A program made the position numbers and the translations under genes. Positions 52,528 to 61,553 of a stretch of 64,000 nucleotides of DNA are shown here, piece after piece. Under the pieces are notes generated by a model, which was not told the DNA's origin, made no database searches, and saw only the letters and a list, made by a program, of their open reading frames with translations. The stretch's first letter is position 1, and each line of letters begins with the position of its first letter. The stretch is from Polaromonas eurypsychrophila (GTDB taxonomy: Bacteria; Pseudomonadota; Gammaproteobacteria; Burkholderiales; Burkholderiaceae_C). The stretch spans positions 62,001-126,000 of the forward strand of contig NZ_BMIG01000007.1 in assembly GCF_014641715.1 (NCBI RefSeq), written 5' to 3'.

Positions 52528-52559
52528 AAAAAGCCGCCTGGAGGCCAGGGCGGCTTTTT
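52528..52559 (-). terminator. Terminator of bcp on the minus strand
   Basis: 11-bp stem AAAAAGCCGCC / GGCGGCTTTTT with a 10-nt loop, T-rich on both strands; it lies between the bcp stop and the phoH start, so its main role is to end bcp transcription. Confidence 0.75.
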
Positions 52560-52656
52560 CGGTGGGCGCAGTCGCTAAGGTCAACAGCATAAAGTCACTA
52601 TACACGACTCCTGTGTCATCAAAGCGGCGGTGAAAAGGGCTTTTTTTCAGCCTTTT

Positions 52657-53133
52657 TCAAACGGCTTTTTTCAGGGCCTTGACGGCTTTCAGCACGTCGT
52701 CCACATGGCCCGGAACCTTCAGGCCGCGCCACTCTTCCTTGAGTGTGCCATCGGCGCCTACCAGAAAGGTGCTGCGTTCGATGCCCTTGACCTTTTTGCC
52801 GTACATGATTTTGTTCTTCACAACGCCAAACATATGGCACATTTTTTCTTCGGTGTCGGCAATCAGCTCGAAGGGCAGCTCGAGCTTGGCCTTGAACTCG
52901 TCGTGCGACTTCATGTTGTCGCGCGAAACGCCGAACACGGTGGCGCCGGCTTTCACGAAATCCTTGTAGCGGTCACGGAACTGCATGGCTTCGGTGGTGC
53001 AGCCTGGGGTGTTGTCCTTGGGGTAGAAATACAGGACAACCACGTGGCCCAGATGGGTTTGGTTGGAAACCTTGACGCCGCTGGTGGCGTTGGCTTCAAA
53101 TTCGGGGAGTGGTTTATTGACGACGACTGCCAT
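52657..53133 (-). CDS. bcp: Thioredoxin-dependent peroxiredoxin (Bcp/PrxQ)
   Basis: A 158-residue peroxiredoxin that reduces hydroperoxides. The peroxidatic Cys is in YPKDNTPGCTTEAMQFRD (about 45); there is no Cys five residues later, so it is the atypical or 1-Cys type variant of Bcp. ERSTFLVGADGTLKEEWRGL is the conserved C-terminal strand. Convergent spacing leaves a terminator downstream. Confidence 0.95.
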   Translation of the reverse strand: MAVVVNKPLPEFEANATSGVKVSNQTHLGHVVVLYFYPKDNTPGCTTEAMQFRDRYKDFVKAGATVFGVSRDNMKSHDEFKAKLELPFELIADTEEKMCHMFGVVKNKIMYGKKVKGIERSTFLVGADGTLKEEWRGLKVPGHVDDVLKAVKALKKAV

Positions 53134-53263
53134 ACTGCTTGGACCCTGACGAAAGTAGTTGTAATTAGCCGTTGGCTCTGGTGCTTGTCCCGGGCCTGAC
53201 TGGGGGAGTCAGCCGGACTTTTCACCAGACGCAACCCTAGATTTTACTCTGAAAGCTCCTGCG

Positions 53264-53665
53264 TCACTTCGTGGCGCCCTCTGGTGCCTCCATCAGCAGC
53301 GCGGCAAGTACCTTGCGGCCTTCCCCCGCCAGAATGTTGTAGGTGCGGCAGGCGGCAATGGTGTCCATGGTTTCGACACCAATGCGGGCCGCCATCAGGC
53401 TGCGCAAAAATGCCGGCGGCGGGAAGCGCAGCCGTGTACCGCTGCCGAAAATCACCAATTCAGGCCGGTTCTCCACCAGGCGGGAAAAGTGTGCTTCGGT
53501 CAGGTCTTCAAAGCGGCTGCAGGCCCAGTCAAAATTTTCTCCGCGCGAGCCGATCACGACGCTGTGCTCGATTTTTTCAGCCACGCCTTGGTTGACCACG
53601 CCGATCCAGCCGGGGCCGTAACCAAGAATGGATTGAGCGTCAAGGTGATCGGGTTGCAGCTTCAT
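53264..53665 (-). CDS. Mth938-like domain protein (DUF498)
   Basis: A 133-residue protein with the Mth938/NDUFAF3 fold: ILGYGPGWIGVVNQ, SVVIGSRGENFDW, LVIFGSGTRLRFPP, GVETMDTIAACRTYNILAGE. In mitochondria the relative helps complex I assembly; bacterial roles are unclear. It sits alone, divergent from the aminotransferase gene. Confidence 0.88.
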   Translation of the reverse strand: MKLQPDHLDAQSILGYGPGWIGVVNQGVAEKIEHSVVIGSRGENFDWACSRFEDLTEAHFSRLVENRPELVIFGSGTRLRFPPPAFLRSLMAARIGVETMDTIAACRTYNILAGEGRKVLAALLMEAPEGATK

Positions 53666-53840
53666 GCGGTGTTTGGGAGGAGGAAGGGGCGGCGGTGGAC
53701 CGGGAAAACCGGGGGTTTATGTGGTCAAATTATAGATTCCGCTCTGTGTTCTGGCTGTCGCGCCGCGCGTTAAGCCGGTTGCTGCCGGGCTTGTCAGCCC
53801 CCACTTGCGGTGCGGCCCTCGCTTATTTCCTGAGAGATGC

Positions 53841-55097
53841 ATGAAACCGATCAATAAATCCGCCAAATTAGCCAATGTTCTGTATGACATCCGCGGCCCG
53901 ATCATGGACGCCGCCAAGCAGATGGAAGAAGAGGGGCAAAAGCTGATCAAGCTCAATCTCGGCAACCTCGCGGCCTTCGGATTCGATGCGCCCGAAGAAG
54001 TCCAGCAGGACATGATCCGCAACCTGCCGGCCTCGGCCGGATATTCGGACAGCAAGGGCATTTTTGCGGCGCGCAAGGCGGTGATGCATGAAACGCAGAA
54101 GCAGGGCATCAAGGGCGTGGTGCTGGATGACATCTACCTCGGCAATGGCGCCAGCGAGCTGATCGCCATGGCTACCAACGCCTTGCTTGACGATGGCGAC
54201 GAGTTGCTGCTGCCAGCGCCCGATTACCCGCTGTGGACTGCGTCCACCAGCCTGTCGGGCGGTACACCGGTGCATTACCTGTGCGACGAAGCCAACGGCT
54301 GGATGCCGAACCTGGCCGATATCCGCGCCAAGATCACGCCCAAAACCAAGGGCATCGTGGTGATCAACCCGAACAACCCGACCGGCGCGCTGTATTCCGA
54401 CGAGCTGCTCAAGGGCATTGTGGCCATCGCGCGCGAACACGGCCTGGTGCTGCTCGCTGACGAGGTTTACGACAAGGTGCTGTACGACGGTGTCAAACAC
54501 ACGGCGCTTGCCAGCTTGTCCACCGACGTGCTGACACTGACATTCAACTCGCTGTCCAAAAGCTACCGCTCCTGCGGTTATCGCGCGGGCTGGCTGGTGG
54601 TGTCCGGGCCCAAGAAGCAGGCGCAGGACTACATCGAGGGCCTGAACATGCTGGCCAACATGAAGTTGTGCTCTAACGTGCCGGGCCAATGGGCGATCCA
54701 GACCGCGCTGGGTGGCTACCAGAGCATCAACGACCTGACCGGCGAAGGCGGGCGCCTGCGCCGCCAGCGCGATCTGGCTTATGAACTGATCACCGCGATT
54801 CCGGGCGTGAGTTGTGTCAAGCCGAGCGCGGCGCTGTACATGTTTCCGCGACTGGACCCCAAGGTCTATCCGATCACCGACGACAGGCAGTTTTTTCTGG
54901 AGCTGCTCAAGGAAACCAAGGTAATGCTGGTGCAGGGCACCGGCTTCAACTGGGCCGCGCCCGACCATTTCCGCATCGTGTTCCTGCCGCATGAGGAAGA
55001 TCTGCGCGAGGCGATCAACCGGATTGCCAAATTCCTCGAAAGCCGCAGAAATGCGGTGCAACCTGCTGCCGCGCAGACCGCAGAACTGATCAAGTGA
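53841..55097 (+). CDS. alaA: PLP-dependent aminotransferase (AlaA-like)
   Basis: A 418-residue class I aminotransferase: start MKPINKSAKLANVLYDIRGP, NLGNLAAFGFDAPEEV, GNGASELIAMATNALLDDGD, NPNNPTGALYSDE, and the PLP lysine in NSLSKSYRSCGYRAGW. It closely follows the glutamate-pyruvate transaminase AlaA pattern of E. coli. ATG 53841 was chosen over an upstream in-frame start. Directly followed by hom-thrC; the stop overlaps a possible GTG start of hom. Confidence 0.93.
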   Translation: MKPINKSAKLANVLYDIRGPIMDAAKQMEEEGQKLIKLNLGNLAAFGFDAPEEVQQDMIRNLPASAGYSDSKGIFAARKAVMHETQKQGIKGVVLDDIYLGNGASELIAMATNALLDDGDELLLPAPDYPLWTASTSLSGGTPVHYLCDEANGWMPNLADIRAKITPKTKGIVVINPNNPTGALYSDELLKGIVAIAREHGLVLLADEVYDKVLYDGVKHTALASLSTDVLTLTFNSLSKSYRSCGYRAGWLVVSGPKKQAQDYIEGLNMLANMKLCSNVPGQWAIQTALGGYQSINDLTGEGGRLRRQRDLAYELITAIPGVSCVKPSAALYMFPRLDPKVYPITDDRQFFLELLKETKVMLVQGTGFNWAAPDHFRIVFLPHEEDLREAINRIAKFLESRRNAVQPAAAQTAELIK

Positions 55098-55129
55098 GCC
55101 GAACAACCAACATGACGACATCGACGACC

Positions 55130-56452
55130 ATGAAACCGATCAAGGTAGGCCTTCTGGGCATGGGCACCGTGGGCAGCGGTGTGTTCACCGTCCTGAAACG
55201 CAACCAGGAAGAAATTTTCCGTCGCGCGGGTCGCCGCATTGAGATCGCCATGGTGGCCGACCTGGACACAACACGCGCGCAGGCTGCTGCGGGCTCCGGC
55301 GTGGAAGTGGTTGCCGATGCACGCAAGATCATCGCCAACCCCGAGATCGACATCGTGATTGAGCTGATTGGCGGCTACGGCATCGCCAAAGCGCTGGTGC
55401 TGGAAGCGATTGAAGCCGGCAAACATGTGGTCACCGCCAACAAGGCGCTGCTGGCCGTGCATGGCACAGAGATTTTTGCGGCGGCGCACCGCAAGGGTGT
55501 GATGGTCGCGTTTGAAGCGGCGGTGGCCGGCGGCATTCCCATCATCAAGGCACTGCGCGAAGGCCTGACCGCGAATCGTATCCAGTGGATCGCCGGCATC
55601 ATCAACGGCACCACCAACTTCATCCTCAGCGAAATGCGCGACAAGGGCCTGGACTTTGACGTGGTGCTAAAAGAAGCGCAGCGCCTCGGTTACGCCGAGG
55701 CCGACCCGACCTTTGACATCGAGGGTGTGGACGCCGCGCACAAAGCCACCCTGATGTCGGCGATTGCCTTCGGCATCCCGGTGCAGTTTGACAAGGCTTA
55801 TGTCGAGGGCATCACCAAGCTGGGCGCGCAGGACATTAAATACGCCGAGCAGCTTGGTTACCGCATCAAGCTGCTGGGCATCACCAAACAAACGGCCAAG
55901 GGCATCGAGCTGCGCGTGCATCCCGCGCTGGTGCCGGCCAAAAGGCTGATTGCCAATGTCGAAGGGGCGATGAATGCCGTGGTGGTGCAGGGCGACGCTG
56001 TGGGCACCACCCTGTATTACGGCAAAGGCGCGGGCAGCGAGCCCACGGCCAGCGCCGTGATTGCCGATCTGGTCGATATAGCACGCCTGCATGGCGCCGA
56101 TGCCGCGCAGCGCGTGCCGCATCTGGCTTTCCAGCCGCAGTCCATGAGCGACATGCCGATATTGGCCATGAGCGAAGTGGTCACCAGTTATTACCTGCGC
56201 CTGAATGTGGCCGACGAGGCCGGCGTGCTGGCCAAAGTCACCGGCATCCTCGCCGAAGCCGGCATCAGCATTGATGCCATGCTGCAGCGCGAGGCCGACG
56301 AGGTGGGCGGCGAGGGCGCGACCCAGACCGACCTGATCATCCTGACGCACGACTGCATGGAAGCGAAGATGAATGGTGCACTCGCGCAGATGCAGGCGCT
56401 GCCCACCGTGCTGTCACCGATCACGCGCATCCGAAAAGAAGAGTTGGCTTGA
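55130..56452 (+). CDS. hom: Homoserine dehydrogenase
   Basis: A 440-residue enzyme reducing aspartate semialdehyde to homoserine for Thr, Met and Ile. It has the NAD(P) motif VGLLGMGTVGSGVF, the substrate region NKALLAVHG, AAVAGGIPIIKALREGL, IINGTTNFILSEM, and a C-terminal ACT domain (about 360-435; GVLAKVTGILAEAGISIDAM) for feedback control by threonine. Possible in-frame starts at 55094 and 55112 lengthen it slightly; none has a clear ribosome-binding site. Confidence 0.96.
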   Translation: MKPIKVGLLGMGTVGSGVFTVLKRNQEEIFRRAGRRIEIAMVADLDTTRAQAAAGSGVEVVADARKIIANPEIDIVIELIGGYGIAKALVLEAIEAGKHVVTANKALLAVHGTEIFAAAHRKGVMVAFEAAVAGGIPIIKALREGLTANRIQWIAGIINGTTNFILSEMRDKGLDFDVVLKEAQRLGYAEADPTFDIEGVDAAHKATLMSAIAFGIPVQFDKAYVEGITKLGAQDIKYAEQLGYRIKLLGITKQTAKGIELRVHPALVPAKRLIANVEGAMNAVVVQGDAVGTTLYYGKGAGSEPTASAVIADLVDIARLHGADAAQRVPHLAFQPQSMSDMPILAMSEVVTSYYLRLNVADEAGVLAKVTGILAEAGISIDAMLQREADEVGGEGATQTDLIILTHDCMEAKMNGALAQMQALPTVLSPITRIRKEELA

Positions 56453-56454
56453 TG

Positions 56455-57969
56455 ATGTATGTCTCCACGCGCGGCCACGCGGATCGCAAGCGTTTTTGCG
56501 AAATCCTGCTCGAAGGCCTGGCGCCCGACGGCGGCCTCTATCTGCCCGAGACCTACCCCCAGGTCAATGCAGCCACGCTGGAGCAATGGCGCACGCTGCC
56601 CTATGCCAGCCTGGCCTTTGAGGTGCTGTCGCTGTATATCGACGACATCCCGGCGGCCGACCTGAAGGCGATCTGCGAACAAACCTACACCGAAGAGGTG
56701 TTCGGCACGAAAGAGATCGTTCCGCTGCGCCAGCTCGAAAACGGCCTGTATATAGAAGCCCTGTCCAACGGCCCGACCCTGGCCTTCAAGGACTTGGCGA
56801 TGCAGTTGCTGGGCAACCTGTTCGAGTATGAACTCGCGCGCCGAGGTGAAGAGCTCAACATCCTGGGCGCGACCAGCGGCGACACCGGCAGCGCGGCCGA
56901 ATACGCCATGCGCGGAAAAAAGGGCGTGCGGGTTTTCATGACCTCGCCCGAGGGCCGCATGAGCCCTTTCCAGCAGGCGCAGATGTTCAGCCTGCAGGAC
57001 GAAAACATCCATAACCTGGCGCTCGAAGGCGTGTTCGACGACTGCCAGGACATTGTCAAGGCGGTGTCCAACGATCTGGACTTCAAGCGCAAGTACCGTA
57101 TCGGCACCGTCAACTCGATCAACTGGGCACGCCTGATGGCGCAAGTGGTTTACTACTTCGCCGGTTACTTTCAAGCAACGAATGTGGCCCCCACGCTTGC
57201 CGCTTCGCGTATTACGCTGCCCCCCGAGGGGGCCGCTGCGCCTGCGGACTGGCAAAGCCAGATCCGCGGCCCCGGTTTGAATAAGACCACGCTGCCTCGG
57301 GTCAGCTTTGCCGTACCCTCCGGCAACTTTGGCAATGTTTGCGCTGGTCATGTGGCGCGCATGATGGGCTTGCCGATAGCGAAGCTGGTGGTCGCCACCA
57401 ACGAGAACGACGTGCTCGACGAGTTCTTCCGCACCGGCGTCTACCGCGTGCGGGCCAGTGCCGACACGCACGAAACGTCCAGCCCGTCGATGGACATCTC
57501 CAAAGCGTCCAACTTCGAGCGCTTTGTGTTTGACCTGTTGGGCCGCGATGCGACGCGTGTGGCCGACCTGTTCGGTGCGCAACTGTCCACGCAGGGGCGG
57601 TTCGACCTCAGCGGCGATGCGGTGTTTCAGTCGGCGGCGCAGCACTACGGTTTTGCCAGCGGTAAAAGCACCCATGCCGACAGGCTGGACACCATTCGCG
57701 ACACCTGGAAGCGCTTCGGCACCCTGATTGACACTCACACCGCCGACGGCCTGAAAGTCGCGCGCGCGCACCTGCAACCGGGCGTGCCCATGGTGGTGCT
57801 GGAGACCGCCTTGCCGATCAAGTTTGCCGAAACGATTGAAGAGGCGCTGGGCCGCCTGCCGGACCGGCCGGCGAAGTTTGAAGGCATCGAGGCCCTGCCC
57901 AAGCGTGTGTATTTCATGCCAGCCGACCTTGCGCTGGTGAAGGCCTACATCGCCGACAATGTGATTTAA
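56455..57969 (+). CDS. thrC: Threonine synthase with in-frame repeat insertion
   Basis: A PLP enzyme making threonine from O-phosphohomoserine. Of 504 residues, MYVSTRGHADRKRF, FKDLAMQLLGNLFEYEL (PLP lysine), GATSGDTGSAAEYAM and FAVPSGNFGNVCAGH are the family motifs. Between FAGYFQATN and VSFAVPSGNFGN, about residues 243-283, lies a Pro/Ala-rich block (ITLPPEGAAAP, QSQIRGPG) encoded by a dispersed GC-rich repeat; relatives have only a few residues here. The frame stays open, so the protein is probably functional with a surface loop. It starts at ATG 56455 (or 56452), touching the hom stop. Confidence 0.95.
   Translation: MYVSTRGHADRKRFCEILLEGLAPDGGLYLPETYPQVNAATLEQWRTLPYASLAFEVLSLYIDDIPAADLKAICEQTYTEEVFGTKEIVPLRQLENGLYIEALSNGPTLAFKDLAMQLLGNLFEYELARRGEELNILGATSGDTGSAAEYAMRGKKGVRVFMTSPEGRMSPFQQAQMFSLQDENIHNLALEGVFDDCQDIVKAVSNDLDFKRKYRIGTVNSINWARLMAQVVYYFAGYFQATNVAPTLAASRITLPPEGAAAPADWQSQIRGPGLNKTTLPRVSFAVPSGNFGNVCAGHVARMMGLPIAKLVVATNENDVLDEFFRTGVYRVRASADTHETSSPSMDISKASNFERFVFDLLGRDATRVADLFGAQLSTQGRFDLSGDAVFQSAAQHYGFASGKSTHADRLDTIRDTWKRFGTLIDTHTADGLKVARAHLQPGVPMVVLETALPIKFAETIEEALGRLPDRPAKFEGIEALPKRVYFMPADLALVKAYIADNVI
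57184..57275 (+). repeat. GC-rich dispersed repeat inserted in thrC
   Basis: GTGGCCCCCACGCTTGCCGC, CTGCCCCCCGAGGGGGCCGC, TGCGCCTGCGGACTGGCAAA, and CAGATCCGCGGCCCC match the intergenic copy at 37956-38050 closely. It is read without stops in the thrC frame and codes for about 30 extra residues. Confidence 0.85.
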
Positions 57970-58014
57970 ATCAGCCTTCAGCCCACGGCTGGCGGGCGCA
58001 AGCAGCTATCGAAT

Positions 58015-58283
58015 TAGGGCCTGTTAATGCTATTTTGCAAATGCGAACGGGGTGAAAACAGTGCCAATCAAGGCGCGCGACGACGCCCAGACTGGGCGTC
58101 TGGGCAAGGAGTGCAACGCCGAGTGGCGCTGTTTTCACCCCGTTCCCTTCGGGTTGCGATCAAAAAGGCCCTGCGCGGCGTTGCAAAGCCTTGTCGGGGG
58201 CCTACCCCGACGGCGTTTTGCGCCTTGCTCAGCGCCTTTTTGACTCGCAACGCATCTTGCAAAAATAACGTTAACAGGCCCTA
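58015..58283. mobile_element. MITE-like palindromic element with nested inverted repeats
   Basis: Outer ends TAGGGCCTGTTAATGCTATT and its mirror (…AATAACGTTAACAGGCCCTA at 58251-58283) pair over about 30 bp. Inside, GAACGGGGTGAAAACAGTGC (58045) mirrors 58124-58145, and GACGCCCAG-A-CTGGGCGTC (58082-58100) is a perfect palindrome. It encodes no convincing protein. It is flanked by TA on both sides and interrupts a copy of the AGCTAT repeat (GCAAGCAGCTATCGAAT | TAGCTAA), suggesting transposition with TA duplication. Confidence 0.7.
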
Positions 58284-58312
58284 TAGCTAACCAGGATCGG
58301 TGAAATCTGTTT

Positions 58313-58846
58313 ATGAACGTGGTTGCATTTGCCGGTTATTCCGGTTCGGGTAAAACAACGCTGGTCGAGAGTCTGATTCCCGCGCTCAAGCTGCGCGGCT
58401 TGCGGGTGTCGATCGTCAAACATGCGCACCACAAATTTGACATCGATCACCCCGGCAAGGACACCTGGCGGCACCGGCAGGCCGGCGCCTTCGAGGTGGT
58501 GGTGGCCTCGGACAGCCGGCTGGCACTGATGCGCGAGTTCGAGAAGCCTGCATCGCTGACGGTGCATCACTTGATCGCCGAACTCTATGACGGGGTGGAC
58601 TGGGTGCTGGTCGAAGGTTTCAAGAGCAGCGACCTGCTCAAGGTCGAGGTCTGGCGGGCCGAGTCCGGCAAGCCGGTGCGTTATCCTGACGACGACTTTG
58701 TGGTCGCCATCGCCACCGACTCACCGGCTCAGTTGCCGCAAACCACCCTGAGGCCAGTGCTGGATTTGAATAACGCCGAGGCCGTGGCGCAGTGGCTGAT
58801 CGACAATCAGGATCGGTTTGTCTACAACGCAGAGATGCACGTATGA
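58313..58846 (+). CDS. mobB: Molybdopterin-guanine dinucleotide biosynthesis adaptor MobB
   Basis: A 177-residue P-loop GTPase: GYSGSGKTTLVESLIPAL (Walker A), KHAHHKFDIDHPGKDTWRHR, and VDWVLVEGFKSSDLLKVEV. It helps MobA attach GMP to molybdenum cofactor. It overlaps moeA by 4 bp (ATGA), starting the mobB-moeA-moaD-moaE operon. Confidence 0.95.
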   Translation: MNVVAFAGYSGSGKTTLVESLIPALKLRGLRVSIVKHAHHKFDIDHPGKDTWRHRQAGAFEVVVASDSRLALMREFEKPASLTVHHLIAELYDGVDWVLVEGFKSSDLLKVEVWRAESGKPVRYPDDDFVVAIATDSPAQLPQTTLRPVLDLNNAEAVAQWLIDNQDRFVYNAEMHV

Positions 58847-60108
58847 ACACAGCTCGCGCCGCCAACGCGACTTCCGCAGCTTCCCGTCCGCCGCTGCGCC
58901 CGCTCGACGACGCGCTGGCCGAATTGTTGGCCCATGCCGTGCCGCTGGCGGGCAGCGACAGCGTCTCCACTTTCGACGCCGACGGCCGCGTGCTGGCCGC
59001 TGACGTGGTCTCCGCGCTGCAGGTGCCGCCCGAAGACAACAGCTCCATGGATGGTTACGCCGTGCGCAGCGCGGACCTGACCTGCGAGGGCGTGGTGCTG
59101 CGGGTGTCGCAACGCATTGCGGCCGGCAGCAGCGGCGGCGCGCTGGAGCCCGGCACGGTGGCCCGCATTTTTACCGGTGCGCCTATCCCTGCAGGCGCTG
59201 ATGCGGTGGTGATGCAGGAAGATTGCGAACCGGTCGCGGACCGCGAAGGTCTTGTCAGCGTCCGACAGCTTCCGAAAGCCGGCCAGTGGATTCGCCGCGC
59301 CGGTGAAGATGTCACGCGCGGCGCCACGGTGCTCTCAAAAGGGGAGCGTCTCACACCCGCTGCACTTGGGCTGGCGGCCAGTATTGGCATGAATTTGCTG
59401 CAGGTCGCGAAAAAGCCGCGGGTCGCGCTGTTTTCGACCGGTGATGAACTCGTGATGCCCGGCGAAGTGACGCCCGGGCAAATGCGGCCCGGCGCGATTT
59501 ACAACTCCAACCGCTTTTTTCTGCGCGCTTTGCTTACACGCATGGGTTGCGAGGTCACCGACATGGGCATCGTGCCGGACCGGCGTGACGCCACGCTGGA
59601 CGCGCTGCGCAGCGCGGCCGCCGCGCATGATCTGATCCTGACCAGCGGCGGTGTCTCGGTGGGTGAAGAAGACCACATCAAACCCGCCGTGCAGCAGCTC
59701 GGCTCGCTGGACTTGTGGCAGATCGCCATCAAGCCCGGCAAACCGTTTGCCTACGGCAAGGTCGGTGGCGCGCACTTCATCGGCCTGCCGGGCAACCCGG
59801 TGTCCAGCTTCCTGACTTTTCTGGTGCTGGTGCGGCCGTTTCTGCTCAAGCTGCAGGGCGCCAGCGACGTGGTGCCTGCGCCTGTGCCCATGCTTGCGCA
59901 TTTCGACTGGCCGCGTGCCGACAAGCGCCGCGAGTTTTTGCGCGTGCGGCGCGATGGTGCCGGCGGACTCGATCTGTTTGCCAACCAGAGCTCGGGCGTG
60001 CTGACCTCGGCGGTCTGGGGTGACGGTGTGATCGACAACCCGGCTGGCCAAACCATTCGCCATGGTGATACCGTGCAATTCCTGCCATTCTCGGCGCTGC
60101 TGTCGTGA
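58843..60108 (+). CDS. moeA: Molybdopterin molybdenumtransferase MoeA
   Basis: A 421-residue enzyme inserting molybdate into adenylylated molybdopterin. Signatures: PPEDNSSMDGYAVRSADL, ARIFTGAPIPAGADAVVMQE, FSTGDELVMPGE, and ILTSGGVSVGEEDHIKPAV, KPGKPFAYGKVGGAHFIGLP with GNPVSSF. ATG 58843 overlaps the mobB stop; moaD follows closely. Confidence 0.97.
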   Translation: MNTARAANATSAASRPPLRPLDDALAELLAHAVPLAGSDSVSTFDADGRVLAADVVSALQVPPEDNSSMDGYAVRSADLTCEGVVLRVSQRIAAGSSGGALEPGTVARIFTGAPIPAGADAVVMQEDCEPVADREGLVSVRQLPKAGQWIRRAGEDVTRGATVLSKGERLTPAALGLAASIGMNLLQVAKKPRVALFSTGDELVMPGEVTPGQMRPGAIYNSNRFFLRALLTRMGCEVTDMGIVPDRRDATLDALRSAAAAHDLILTSGGVSVGEEDHIKPAVQQLGSLDLWQIAIKPGKPFAYGKVGGAHFIGLPGNPVSSFLTFLVLVRPFLLKLQGASDVVPAPVPMLAHFDWPRADKRREFLRVRRDGAGGLDLFANQSSGVLTSAVWGDGVIDNPAGQTIRHGDTVQFLPFSALLS

Positions 60109-60125
60109 AAGCTGAAGGCCTTGTC

Positions 60126-60377
60126 ATGAAAATCACGGTTAAATATTTTGCATCCATCCGCGAAACCATCGCGCAGGGCAGTGAGTCGCTGGACACTGCC
60201 GCCGGCACGCTGGGCGCCTTGCGTGACGAACTGATCGCACGCGGGCCGGTGTACGCGGAGAGCCTGGCGCGCGGCAAGGCGGTGCGCATGGCGCTCAATC
60301 AGGTGATGGTGGACGAATCAGTGGCGCTGGTGGACGGTGCCGAGGTGGCTTTTTTTCCGCCGGTGACGGGAGGTTAA
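60126..60377 (+). CDS. moaD: Molybdopterin synthase sulfur-carrier subunit MoaD
   Basis: An 83-residue ubiquitin-like protein starting MKITVKYFASIRETIAQ and ending VAFFPPVTGG; the terminal Gly-Gly is thiocarboxylated and delivers sulfur to MoaE. An in-frame GTG at 60105 overlaps moeA, but the fold starts at MKITV. Confidence 0.93.
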   Translation: MKITVKYFASIRETIAQGSESLDTAAGTLGALRDELIARGPVYAESLARGKAVRMALNQVMVDESVALVDGAEVAFFPPVTGG

Positions 60378-60941
60378 GTGAAGGCCCGCGTCAGCATACT
60401 GACCGCTGATTTCAATCTCTCGGATGAGATTGCAGCACTGCGCGCCGGTGACAAACGTGTCGGTGCTGTCTGCAGCTTCATCGGAACAGTGCGCGATCGC
60501 AATATGGCCCCCACGCTCCGCACTGACGTGTCGTCGCTGTCCCCCGAGAGGGCTGAACTTGCTCGGGGCGGCCCTTCGCTGCGTTCGATGGGAGCGCAAG
60601 ACGAAGTACTTTCCATGGAATTGGAGCATTACCCCGGCATGACCGAAAAATCGATTGAGGCAATGATTGATGAGGCGCACAAGCGCTTTGACATTTACGG
60701 CGCCCGCGTGATTCACCGCGTCGGGCTGCTGCAGCCACTGGAGCAGATCGTGCTGGTGGCCGTGACCTCGGCGCACCGTGGCGAAAGTTTTCAGGCCTGC
60801 GAGTTTTTGATGGACTACCTCAAGACCCAGGCGCCGTTCTGGAAAAAAGAACAGACACCGGACGGCGCGCGCTGGGTCGATGCACGAATCAGCGACGATG
60901 CCGCGCTGTCCAAATGGGGCATCCAGGCCAGCAACGGCTGA
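60378..60941 (+). CDS. moaE: Molybdopterin synthase catalytic subunit MoaE with repeat insertion
   Basis: A 187-residue protein that builds the dithiolene of molybdopterin with MoaD. Typical MoaE is about 150 residues; the conserved GTVRDRN and LEHYPGMTEKSIEAMIDEA blocks are here separated by about 35 extra residues (roughly 43-77) encoded by a diverged copy of the GC-rich repeat seen in thrC. Catalytic Lys lies in FWKKEQTPDG, and HRVGLLQPLEQIVLVAVTSA is intact. GTG start directly after the moaD stop. Confidence 0.93.
   Translation: MKARVSILTADFNLSDEIAALRAGDKRVGAVCSFIGTVRDRNMAPTLRTDVSSLSPERAELARGGPSLRSMGAQDEVLSMELEHYPGMTEKSIEAMIDEAHKRFDIYGARVIHRVGLLQPLEQIVLVAVTSAHRGESFQACEFLMDYLKTQAPFWKKEQTPDGARWVDARISDDAALSKWGIQASNG
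60504..60597 (+). repeat. Diverged GC-rich repeat inside moaE
   Basis: It begins ATGGCCCCCACGCTCCGCAC, as in the thrC copy (GTGGCCCCCACGCT), then GCTGTCCCCCGAGAGGGCTG, and diverges to CTTGCTCGGGGCGGCCC. It is read through in frame. Confidence 0.75.
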
Positions 60942-60953
60942 AGCGGTGCGGGT

Positions 60954-61448
60954 TCAAACCATTTCGTCAGCGCCTCGGCCGGGTGGCACAAAGGCCGCCC
61001 GCGCCTCGGCTTCCAGACCAGCGGTCAACACCTGCAGCAGGTCCACCAGTTGTGCTTGCTGCTTCTTGTCCAGCGGTGCCATCAGGCGGCCGTAGGCACG
61101 TTCGGCAGGGTCTTGCGCGGTTTTCAACAACGCCAGCCCGGTCTCCGACAGCGAAATCGACAAATTGCGCCGACTCATCGGCGCGGGCACCCGCGCTATC
61201 AGCCCCCGCTTTTCCAGCCCGCGCAGCACGCGCAACACGGTTACCTTGTCAAACCCCAGCGCCCGCGCCAGGCTGGACTGGTCCAGGCCGGGGCTGGCGC
61301 GCAGCACGCTGAGCACGCCAAACTGGGCCGGCGTCAACCCGACGCTGCGGCACTCGTCTTCAAAAACTGCGGCAGATATCTGATGCGCGCGGCGCAGCAA
61401 AAAACCGGGGCGTGCGTAAAGTTGGGAGAGGTTATGAAATGCAAGCAC
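60954..61448 (-). CDS. MarR-family transcriptional regulator
   Basis: A 164-residue winged-helix protein: LTPAQFGVLSVLRASPGLDQ, SSLARALGFDKVTVLRVLRG, GLEKRGLIARVPAPMSRRN. It is divergent from a Bug-protein gene and probably controls it and the monooxygenase beyond. A possible spaced repeat ATTGTG (61495) ... CACAAT (61515) lies between. Confidence 0.88.
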   Translation of the reverse strand: MLAFHNLSQLYARPGFLLRRAHQISAAVFEDECRSVGLTPAQFGVLSVLRASPGLDQSSLARALGFDKVTVLRVLRGLEKRGLIARVPAPMSRRNLSISLSETGLALLKTAQDPAERAYGRLMAPLDKKQQAQLVDLLQVLTAGLEAEARAAFVPPGRGADEMV

Positions 61449-61553
61449 GGCAGTAAAAAGTTCTCGTTGATTCTTGCTCTAAGGGAATTCAGGGATTGTG
61501 CCTTGCCAACTTTACACAATACTCGTTAGCATGCAAACCAATTGAGGTCTTTG

